A stretch of DNA of 64,000 nucleotides from assembly GCA_026122225.1 (NCBI GenBank), contig JANEZZ010001676.1, positions 1,240,001 through 1,304,000 of the forward strand, in the 5' to 3' direction. A program made the translations under genes and the position numbers. Under the pieces are notes generated by a model. The model was not told the origin of the DNA. It made no database searches and saw nothing but the letters and a program-made list of their open reading frames with translations. Shown piece after piece: positions 38,257 to 49,500 of the stretch. How positions within the stretch are numbered: position 1 is the stretch's first letter; each line of letters opens with the position of its first letter. Origin of the DNA: Heloderma charlesbogerti. Taxonomy: Eukaryota > Chordata > Lepidosauria > Squamata > Helodermatidae.

Positions 38257-40334
38257 CCCTGTCCACGCCCACCCCCAAATCCCTGGTACATGAGATCACT
38301 TTAAGCCATTGAACCTAGGATGTTCTGCATACAAAGCAGATGTTTTCATTCCGTGTTTGTGTTGTCTTTTAAAGCAAGCATAGGGAACCTGTGGCCCTCT
38401 AGATAATGAACTCCAAACTCCCATCAGCAGTCGGAGATGATGGGAATTGTAGTCCAACAGCATCTTTAAAGGTACATGGCTCTGGCTCTGTGCCCAATGC
38501 AGCATGGAGAATGACAGCCGCTAATCCACTCCATCATTCTACCCACTTTTGAGTATCTTCTGGTGCTGCTGCTTTAAAGTCTATGGCAGAATCCCTGGTG
38601 GCTTAGCAACCCCTTCCCTCCACTCCCTCCAATTTTCTTTTTTACCCTCAAACTGCCTCAGTAATGCACAAGTTCTCTCCTGCTGTTGGAATCTCTTATG
38701 GTCTGAATTTTTGAAATTGAAGGGCTTATGTCCATGCAACTTTGCATAAGAATGGGGGTATATGTGTCCACTCATCTGGCTGGCTGGGCCTTTCTGCCCC
38801 GCTGCTTCCTCTGCCCGGTCTCCCCAGTGTTTCCCAGCCTCTTTCAAATCCAGAGTGACAGCATTAGCAAGAGGAAAAAACTGGCTACCATGTTTACCTG
38901 ACGTTGGAGGAGGAGAAGTGGAGCTACTCAACTCAGTGGATGCAAGATAAATGCTAGGATGGTTATTTAGCCCCACCAGCAGAAGTAGATTCAGGCACAG
39001 CTGTGAGGTCAGGTCTCAAATGATGCGTTACTGGCCTTGTGGGAAACAAAATGAACTATGTGGCCAGGAAAATGGATCAATGGTCTTTTAAACACACTTT
39101 GGCTGTTTCCCGCATACATCTACATACGAGTCTGAAATTTGAAAAAGCACACACCTGTGTAGGGGGAAATGGTGTTAAGACAGGAGAATAGAGACTGTAC
39201 TGTTTGGGAAAGAGAGGCTAATGACTTGCTTGTATCTTCGGATGAACATTGTAAGACTATTTTTGGCCGTTGAAGAGAGACGGAGAAGGGCAGAGGCGGA
39301 GATAAATAGCTCAACCCGCAGCAAAGAATCAAACAGTCAGTAGTTTTTATCGCATTGTTCTGGAACCCCATTCAAGGGAGCCCTTGGAAAGCTTTCCGTC
39401 CCTGCTGCCTCTCAAGATGTGCTTGTCCTCTGAATCTGCACATAACTAGCAATATCTGGATCATCCACTCTGCTCCTGAGCACATGCAGGATGCACTTTC
39501 CTCACTGCAAGACTAGGACTGCTTCGTCCCTTCATCTACATCACCTGATTGACAGCTGCATGTGTGAACAGGCTCTTTTGGCAAGCCTTGCATAGGAAGC
39601 AACGGGAGGAAGTGGGAAAGTTCTGTCATGCGTTCACATCCCATCACCAGCTGTTGACTATGCATGTGTGAACTAGTCCTACAGGACAGGGTTCTGGGGA
39701 CACAGGATGAGGCTCCTTAGCAGACTGCACCGTGAGTGCCTCCTCTGTTGTCTTCAATTAACCACTGGAGATGATGATGCATTCTGTTCATGCTGTAACT
39801 GACCCGGTGGGGGGTGGGGAAGTCATGGGAGAGGTGCCCAGTTCACATGTTCATCCAGTGCAGGGATTTGAAGAATGATGCACTGCTGATCCACAATCCA
39901 AACCCTAGAAAAAGGGTGGGCAGCTGCGGGAGGTGCAAGGGCCATTTTTGCCCCGGACACACGTACCCAATTCTGCAGGGCACCCCCCGCCCTTTTTTAA
40001 AATTGGTTTTGGCTAAAATTTGTCAGCAAACCACTCCTTATTGCTCTGTAGTGCTAAAAGGCTTACATTTAGCTTGTTTGCAATCTAAATTTGATCCTTT
40101 TAGTGCTCTGTAGTGGCTAGGGACTGCTAAAATGGTCAAATTTAGCTTGCAAAAGCTACTTTTAACCCTTTTAGTGCTCCATAGCACTAAAGTACCCTTT
40201 TTGGTAAAAACAAAATTAGCTGCTGCTGAACGGGGGTGGGCTACATATTGCCTACTCCTGCCTTAGAACAACGAAGACTCTTGTGGCACCTTAAAGACTG
40301 ATTTATTATAGCCTAAGCTTTCAAGTTGACTTAT

Positions 40335-40545
40335 GGGGAGGCACCATCGCTCACTGGTAAAACATCTGCTTTGCATGCACAAAGTCGCAGGTTCAATCCC
40401 TGGCATCTCCAAGTAAGGCTGGAAAAGCTCCTGACTGAAACTCTGGAGGGCCGTGGCTGCCAGTCAGTGTCAACAGTACTGGGCTAGATGGCCCAATGGT
40501 CTGACTCAGCATAAGGCAGTTTCCTACGTTCATCAGATGCCTTAA
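40335..40545 (+). mobile_element. tRNA-derived SINE
   Basis: The same family as 38066-38256 in the opposite orientation, with 'catctgctttgcatgcac' and the B box 'aggttcaatcc'. It ends 'ataaggcagtttcctacgtt'. The A box is diverged. Confidence 0.85.
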
Positions 40546-41649
40546 GCGCCATTTGTGAAGTGTGATGCATGAATGTAATTACACTTCAGGCATCTAATGT
40601 AATTACATGATGTAATTCATCAGACGCATCCTCAGTTGGCAGAAAATGTGTGCACATTGTGCATGTATATTATAGAGGGGGGAAATGTAAACAGTTGTGT
40701 GTGTGCGCGTATACATAAACATACTTGTATATATAATTAAATCTGCTGAGGATAGCTAACTTCACAGGGGTGGGGAACCTCTTTCAGCCTGAAGGCCAAA
40801 TTCAGTTTTAGGGAAGCTCGTGGCGGGGGGGGGGGGGGACGGGACGACACATTCCAGTGGTGGATGGGGGCAAAGGCAAAAATACCAGCATGCTTAGCTT
40901 CAAGCTGTTACTGCCAGCAACTATGCTGTAGGAGAGACATTTCAACCTTTTAGAATGGAGTAAAAATTGCACAAAAGCCAGGAAAACACCGAACAGTCAG
41001 TGGCTGGGGAAAAGGAAGCTTGGCCAACTGGGGAATCCTGAAGGGCTGGACTGGGAGCCCAAGTGGGCCCCTGGTTCCGAAATTCCCCACCCGTTTTAAG
41101 GTGCCACAAGGCTCTTAGGCTGTGTTAGCAGAAAGCAACCCACACAGCTACTCCTCTGGATGTTGATCCATTCCCTACTGTTTCTCCATCGCTGAGCCAT
41201 AACATTGAACCAAGTGAGGGAGGACAAGACCGACACACCCCAAAATACAAATTGCCAACACAATTGCGCCCTGAAAGAGAAGAGGGTTGTTGCTTTGCGG
41301 ATGTCCTGGTGGTGGTGTGACGGAAAAACTTTAACTGTTAGTCATGCACCAGTGTGAAGAAGCTAGTTGTGAAACCACTGCTACTTGATAATGGAAACCA
41401 AATTTTGGGGAGGTACGTAGGTGTATCTGAATAGCGGCCCCTGTTTTGTATGTAGCTACGGCCTCGTTCTCCAAAACAGAAGATGAGATGGTAGACTGTG
41501 GCTAGACTATATCACAGACCATGGCTGAACTATACCACTTTTGACTGCAGGTGAAGGCTTACAAGAAAGCATATTTTCCTGTACAAAAAAAGTGTCCTGA
41601 ACATACAAAAATAGCATGTCAGGGAAAAGGTGAGGCAAAAATCCAACCT

Positions 41650-43454
41650 CGGATGCCAGATTTCGATGACAGGATTTTTATTTTATTGTATGGAGGAGCA
41701 TTCAATCAGGTGGACCCCCTCCTGTTGTCTGAAATGGTACAGTCCAGGCACAGGGTGACCACCTCAGCTGCTGCTGCTGAGCACTAGGCCCAGGTCTCCT
41801 ATCTTCTGTCTGTACTGTTAGTGCCAGCTCCTGGTTTTGGAGGACCCCTGGGCAAGACACTCCCAGAGAAACCCAGAGGAAAGAACAAAAGAAGCACAAG
41901 GCAGGCATCTTACAAAGATGTTTTGAACCATACCAAAATTAAGTGATACATAGAGGAGGGAAAAAACAAACAAAATAGAAAAAGAGCATTACATACTCGG
42001 AGGCTGCCGTTGTCGATGATGTTTTTTGTTTTGTACAGGGATATGTCAGAAGCTGGAATATACATCCTGCAGACAAAGTGCAAAAATATTACATGCTCAG
42101 AGGCCAAGCATGACATCTGGAAATGGCCCATGGCAAGATGGAACAGGAACCCCCGCCACACTCCATTCCTCACCTGCGGGAGAGGGGAGCTGCCCTCCCC
42201 CATGCCTCTCAGGGAGGGTCCTCAAGCAAACCTTCCAACGAACAACACATCCTGGGGAGAGTGAGCCCAACAGCCAGGTGTGGCTGTGATTCATGATGGG
42301 AGAAGGCAAGCGAGAGTGCTTCCCCTTTAACATCACCCTGTTCCAGGCAAAGTAGGAGAATGTAACAGGTTGGCCCTAGTGAAGTTTGGAGTCTGGTTGA
42401 TGAAATAAATTTCCAGGAGAACTTTGGTCATCTTTACAAAACTCTTATTGAACCAAGTTTTTTAACACATGCCAGAAATGTTGGGTGTGAAAACATTAGT
42501 AAGCAGTGGGCAAGAATTGTAACTTTCCAGAATCGTACAGACAGGATTTTACCTGAGCCAAGACATATCTTTTCGTTTCTGTGGCTTTATATATGTAATT
42601 TTGGTAAATGCTGTATTGTTATCTGGAAAAATTAAGTTTTAAATCATTGTTTCAGATGGGACACTCAAAGGAGCTATCTGGCATTCAAGGCCACTAACCT
42701 GGAGGGAACGACTGGCACGCGGGCGCGTACGACTTTTCTTCTAGTGGTTGCTTTCTAAACTTTCTTAGGGTGAATTTTGCTCCTGTAAAAGTAACATGTC
42801 TTTACCAGTATTAACTGATTTGGGTTTTCTCTTTTTGGATGGGGTGGAAAAGGGACTGGTTAACATCACCTTCACAACAAAACCGATTTAGGTGTCTCCC
42901 CTCAACTTCCCAGTTCATGCTGACACCGGAGTTAGGACTTTATCAAGTGATGAGCGCATTGCTTGAAAACCTCACTGACCTGAGACAGCCATTTTACACA
43001 AACGAGCTGTCCTGAAGCAGCCACACATGTGAATTTTCTCTGATTCAGCCAAAAGAGGACCTTCCCACCCAGGATCACATGGTTCACATGAACCAACTTC
43101 CCATCATGCATGAAGATTAATCACTCGGAGGAGCCCTTCTCATCCTGACTGGTGCTGGGAGGACGGGAGTGCTGTTACCATTCTGCCATGCCACTCAGCA
43201 TAAGTGTTATACAAGCAAAGAATTTTGGCTAAAATCCGAAAACATTACCCAGGAAAAAAAGGCAAACTGTGAGTGATACTCAATCTTTTGTTGTTCTTCT
43301 GTGAAAAGACTTGGAAGTTGTCACAGGACAGTTCAAAGAGACCGCATCTTTCCCCTTTTTTGTTTTTGTCGTTTGTCGTTTGCTTCATTATCCCCCATCC
43401 GTACACCTTTTTAATTATTAATCTGTTAATTTTTGCAAACAAGACAGTCTCGAC
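41650..43454 (-). other. JPH3: Probable JPH3 3'UTR
   Basis: This stretch is largely free of the recognisable transposons that fill the neighbouring DNA, as expected for a transcribed 3'UTR under some constraint. The boundary depends on the poly(A) signal chosen. Confidence 0.4.
41677..41687 (-). terminator. JPH3: Candidate JPH3 poly(A) signal, overlapping double AATAAA
   Basis: The - strand reads AATAAAATAAA, followed by 'ggttggattttt', a GU/U-rich downstream element. It lies about 1.77 kb past the JPH3 stop codon, a plausible 3'UTR length. Earlier or later sites are possible. Confidence 0.4.
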
Positions 43455-43535
43455 TTAGATGAAAAAGTTAATAAACAAAATGGCGACTCCAATGTTTAAC
43501 AAGATCACCATGACTACCAAGATGGGAGCTGAACC
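43455..43535 (-). CDS. JPH3: JPH3 terminal coding exon, transmembrane anchor
   Basis: It has 26 codons plus TAA and encodes GSAP followed by a hydrophobic helix ending FINFFI, the ER membrane anchor. It is preceded by a strong polypyrimidine tract and acceptor (ttctttttctcctgcag on -). Confidence 0.97.
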   Translation of the reverse strand, partial: GSAPILVVMVILLNIGVAILFINFFI

Positions 43536-46500
43536 CTGCAGGAGAAAAAGAAGAAAGGAATTATCGAATGGCATCAAAAGGCCATGTTGGCCTGAGCAGT
43601 TGAAGGGTAGAAGGGGTGGTGGAGGAACCCTATCAGGTGAGTTCCAGTATCTAGCAATGCAAATGTAGTTCCACAGGAATGGATGGCTCCCAAGCCCTAC
43701 AGACGGGGCCTGTTCCCATGATCCTTTGAAGCTGTGGTAGCCCTTATTTTTTGGCCAGCCCCTGCTGATCATCAGTTTGAACGTTGGGGGCTGAGCTGGT
43801 CATGCGACTGCCAACAACACAGACCTAAAGTGGCACTGACCCACTCATAATGTCCCACCAAAACCTCCACTTTACAAGTGGTTGCAATCAAGCTAATGTG
43901 TGACAAGTTCAACGTACGCTTCTGCCTTTCCTGTGACTTTCACACCGTCTGTATCCATACCAGAGGTGCAGAAACTCAGGGCTGGGGTCCCAATCTGACC
44001 ATTTGGTGTTCCCCAGACAGACCCTCCCCCTGGCCTCTCCCCATTTCTCCTGACCACCGATCATTTGGTGGTCTTCCAGCTTTTGTGCAGTTCCCCCCGC
44101 CCTTCTAAAAGACTGAAATGCCTCTCCTGAGGCTTAGTTCCTGGCAGTAAGAGCTTGAAGCTAAAATAGGCTGGTATCTTTGGCCCCGCCCCGTTTTGCT
44201 TTCAGCTCCACCCACCACTGGAATGCGGCCCCCGAGAGCTTGTCTGAAATTGCATCCAGCCCTCAGGCTGAAACAGGTTTGACACCCTCATTCTACAGTC
44301 TCCCCGCCGGCTTAAAGCCAAGGAGACAAATATATGCTGGGGTGTAAATGGCTCCTATTAGCCAGATGGAAGTCCCAGGATTGTGTGGTGTTTATCCCCT
44401 CCGTCCTCAAGAGTGCCACTTTAATCCCACACCAAGCCTGTTGTTTTTCAATGCTCATTTCCCCACGTGCCACAAATTGTGGTACAGGTCAGCCCACCAA
44501 CTGCATGTGGCTGGGTGACATCCAGGCCATTTAAATGCTCCCACTTCTCTACGAAACGCTGTCATGAGTAAGGGTCATTTGGGCAGTCAGAAGATGGCAA
44601 TGGCAAGAGACACATCTCACAGTGCCAAACTAAGCCCAGAGCTTTGACACGGGATGCAGGATCTCAGCCAAATCCAGCCAACCTGGGGTCCCAGTCCAGA
44701 CCTCTGGGGTTCCCCAGGTGGCCACGCACCTTCCCCTGGCCCCACTTGATCTCACAGGGCTTAGTGGCTGAAGGGATTATTACAGGTTGGGTGCTGTTTA
44801 TTTTGTGTTTTTATTGCTAGCTGTGCTTTTAATTGATTTGTTTCTATGTTTTCATCACATTCTCTATTTATCTGTATCTCAACCATTGTGATCATGCAGA
44901 CACTATGTCTTAACCATCAAGTAAGCCCATTTTGTTTTGATATCCTAGCTTCTCCCACGCACCCCTCCTCGCAAGCCACCTGATTTTTGTAACATCTTGG
45001 CTGATGAAGAGAGCTGGAAATCTCAGAAGTGTGCATATTTTTGGTGACCTTTTAGTCTGGCCTAATCAACGTATTACACTAATACAGATTTTGGCATTTT
45101 TTATGGCTTACATGGCTACCTTTGCTTCTTGTGTGACTTCGAGAATACTGAATTCAGCTGTTCAATAGAGGGGCCCTACACTGGAGGAAGAGGGTTTTAT
45201 ACCACCAGAAGCTGGGACTTTATTCTCTGAGGGTTCCTCCCCTCCAACTACCAGGAAAAGCTAACTTATTTGGCTTTTATCATCTTTTTCTTTTACCTAG
45301 TACAGCATCTAAAATCATCTCCACCTTTGTTCATATGAAGACTAACTAGATTCTCTCTGTTTTCCGCTGATAAAGGAGCTTGTGTGCTTTACCCAAGAAG
45401 GAGACATTTCTGAGTAACAGCTGGGTTTTATATTTTCAAAAATGGGGATCAGACTTTTCTGCCTTTCTTGCTTCAGGTGAGACCTGCTAGAGCACCCTTT
45501 CCCAACTTCAAGCCATCCAGATGTTTGGGATGACAGCTTCCAGGATTTGGGCCATGCAGACATCATGACTTCAACATCAAGCAATCCTCCCCCCACCCCC
45601 GCCACCCCATTCTCTCCCCGCACCTGTAACATCTTTCCTGATGACGAGATCTGGTAATCTTGCACATTTTTATGACTGTTTCCTTTGGCCTAATCAAGGT
45701 ATGATGCTACTATGAATTTTGGAATTATTACTGTTAGCCGCCTTAAGCGTTGTTTTGGGGCAGAAAGGCAGGATATAATGTTAAGAAGGAAATAATAACT
45801 AGTTGGGAGCTGCCTGTGGGCCAAATTCTGAGCCAAGTCTTTTAGCTCTCAAAATGGCAGGATTGTTCCAGTGGCTCTTGGTCTCATCAACAAAAAGAAG
45901 ATCCTTATTGCCTCTTCTAGGTGCCATCACTCAGGGTGTGTGTGTGTGTGTGTGTACATAACACATTACAAAAAATCCTTGCCTTGTCCTGCAGAGGTAT
46001 TTAAGAAATGTATTGGGGGGGGGGAGCTGACATCCTTCTCCTCTGGATACCAAAGAGAGATTCAATGCCTGCATTGCAAAGAAAGGAAAGGTCTTGGAGG
46101 AGGACTCTTATCTTCAAAACATGGGAAAGGCCTTTGGTGTTGCATAGCAACAAGGTGAAAGAAAGAAATGGAGAGGCTTCACAGGACCCCCCCCCCCCCC
46201 GCCATGCAATACATGGCAGCCAGGTAGTTGCTTTTGGCAGGTTCATACAGATCCCTTTCAAGGCCAATCTACAAAACATTTAAGCAAGCTTGCTTGAATG
46301 TAATCTAATTTCTGTGGCTTAAAATCCAGGGCACTTACTCAAGTGGGTGCATTCAAAATATGTTTCCTTGATTGAGAGGTGCATCTAACAAAATATGACT
46401 GATGTTCATAATTTGTTTCCCCACCACCACACTGCCGCCAGTTTTATAGGAGCAGAGATATTCAAACATGCAAGTGAGAATTAGTTGATCCCTGCAATCC

Positions 46501-49500
46501 TTTCTCGGGGGAATATCTTTTCAGATGTATGTATAGGAAACAACTCTGCATTTAGAGAAAGATTTGGACACAGATTAAAACAACAATGGAAGTTTAAGAT
46601 CCTTTTAATTTCCTGCATGCATTTTGGCTGGATTGTCAATAGATTAGCAACCTAGGTCATTTGGGGGGAAACACACTGCAGCTTGTGCAAAATGTGGCAG
46701 CCAGAATAATAACAAGGAACAGAAGGTCTGAACGTATAGCACCAATATTGGCTCACTTGCACCGCTGCCTGTATGTTTCTGAGCCCAATTCAAGGTGCTC
46801 GATTTGACCTATAAAGTCTTACATGGCTCAGGACTGCAATACCTGACGGAGGGCCTCTCCCAGCATGAACCGACCCATACACTATGCTCTGCATCTAAGG
46901 CCCTCCTTCAGGTGCTTCCTCCAAGGGAGGCTCAGAAGGTGGCAACAAGGAAAGGGACGTCTCAGGGGTGGCCCCCAATTATAGATTGCTTTCCCCAACA
47001 AGGCCCACCTGGTGCCAACATTGTTATCTTTTTGGCGCGAAGTTAAGACTTTCCTTAGCTCTCAGGCATTTGGCAGCATATGATAAGGCTTTTAATCTGG
47101 TCCTGGGATTTCTTATCGCTGATCCTTTCTTTGTTTATTTATTAAATTTCTATACCTCCCAATAGCCAAAGCTCTCTGGGCGGTTCACAAAAATTAAAAC
47201 CACAAATAAAATATAAAAGTTTAAAACTACAGTATAAAAATACAACCAGAATAAAACCTAGCAGCAATACAGAGATGTAAAGTACAATAACAGATTTAAA
47301 ACAGCAAAGCTAAAAGACTAGAACACTAAAATCCTGGGAAAATAAAAAGGTCTTCACCTGGCGCTGGAATGAGGACAATGTAGGTGCCAGGCAAACCTCT
47401 CTAGGGAGCTCATTCCACGGCTGCGGTGCTATTTGCATTGCCCTTATTTTCGCCGTAGTCTACGTAAATGTTTACGTAGACTACCCGTGCCCACATAAGG
47501 AACGCAAATGGCAGCGCCCATGGGCGCTGCCATTTGAGTACGTGCTTTTTTTCCCCCCGAAGTCAGCCGTGATAGGCTACGTAAAGATTTACGTAGCCTA
47601 TCACGGCTGACTTTGAAAATCTAGCCATGATAGGCTACGTAAATCGTTACATAGCCTATCACTTTTTTTCTTTTTTTTTTTAACAATTAACAATTTACTT
47701 TTTTATTTCGCGGCCGGGGAGACGGGGCACTCCCCCCGGCCAGAATTTCAGCGGGGAGGGATGGGGCGCCTCCCCCCCCAGCCTGAATTTTGGCCGGGAG
47801 GGGCAGGGCGCCTCCCCCCCGCCAAGAATTTCGGGGGGAGAAACGGAGCACCTCCCCCCCCCCCAAAACAGCTGCGGGACCAGGTAAGGGACTTTTGTCC
47901 ACCCTTAGTTTAGATATATATGTATGTATATGTTGTCTGTTTATATGTTTGTATGTAAATGGTTTTTATATTATGTACAATATTGTATTTTTCAGGTTTT
48001 TAATCTTTCTAAACTGCTCAGAGAGCTTTGGCTATTAGGCAGTATAGAAATATAATGTATTAATGAAATGAACATCTCAAAAGTGCCTATCAGCACTTTA
48101 CATCTGGACTGCAGCCTAAGCAGTAAGTCACACAAGTCACCTGGTCAGTTTTCTCCACTACAGTGAGATATATTGGGTTGGATTGAGATTTACACTGGAG
48201 CAACTGCATTGGTAGAAGTGGACTTACCCACCCCCTTCTTCCCACAGCAGCCCCTCCAGCCCCCTGAAAATGCTGCCCAGAGAGTCAGGAAACCCTGATG
48301 AATAGGGTGAGCTGGGGTGTTGACGGAGGCATCCCAAGAATCAAGCGGATCATGAGCAGAGCTCTTCTCGAGGAAGAAATATCCTGGATTCAAAGCCCAT
48401 TGTATTTCTTTCTATTTAAATCAGAGCTGTGCACAAATGGCCTCTCAAAATTCCCCAGCCTATTTGTGGGCAGAGAAATTGAGGGGACAATTTCACTGAA
48501 TTTCTCCAGGGGAAGGAGAAATTCCTCAACGGTTTCTCACAGGTAGGACTCACCATTGGCAGGGGCTGTAGCACAGCTTCTTTCTTTTTTCCTGAGGGCT
48601 TTTGCAACAGCGTCACCTGTGCTGAGGCTCCCACTTTTCGGAGGCAGGATTTTGAATTTCGTTGGGTGGCATCTCTGGGCTTACCTAATCACTGCGAGGT
48701 GGCTGAGGGTGCCACGTGTGTTTCCTCTCTCTGTTACGCACCTTCCTGGGGCTCTGCAGCCTCCCCGGCCACCTGCACTTCCTGAGCTGAAACCCCCCAT
48801 GGGAGGAACTGCCCCATGGTGTCTTCCTCATGACGGCTTTGACCGAAGTGCGGGAAGCCGAGGAGGCTACAGGCTGCCACAGAGGTTATTGCATGATGAC
48901 AGACGGGACACTCGCGCACGCTCCTCAGCCACCTCATACGTAAGGTGCGCACAAGAAGCCCATGCCCAACCCATGAGGATTTCTCCAAAATTTCTCTTCC
49001 TTTGGATTTCTTTTCTATCAAATTGAATAAGAATGGGAGAAAAAAATTGGGAGAAATTTTTGGCACAGCAGTAATTTAATGTATAATCCTTTCTGAATTT
49101 GTTGTTGTTGTTGTTGTTCAGTCGTTCAGTCGTGTCCGACTCTTCGTGACCCCATGGACCATAGCACGCCAGGCCTTCCTGTCCTGCGCTCTCTCCCGGA
49201 GCGTGCTCAAGTTCATATTCATTGCATCCGTGATGCTATCTAGCCATCTCATCCTCTGCCGTCCCCTTCTCCTTTTGCCTTCAGTCTTTCCCAGCATCAG
49301 GGTCTTTTCCAGGGAGTTTTCTCTTCGCATTAGGTGGCCAAAATATTGGAGCTTCAGCTTCAGTATCTGTCCTTCCAATGAGCAGTCAGGGTTGATTTCC
49401 TTTAGGATGGACTGATTTGACCTCCTTGCAGTCCAGGGGACTCGTAACAGTCTTCTCCAGCACCACAGTTCGAAAGCATCAATTCTTCGGCGCTCAGCCT

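Larger units (their letters stand above)
36735..41650. other. Intergenic spacer between convergent KLHDC4 and JPH3
   Basis: It holds a palindromic hAT-like element (36863-37661), a perfect short hairpin (37769-37813), two tRNA-type SINEs (38066-38256 on -, 40335-40545 on +) and a partial MITE (38376-38468). No coding exon was recognised. Confidence 0.6.
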
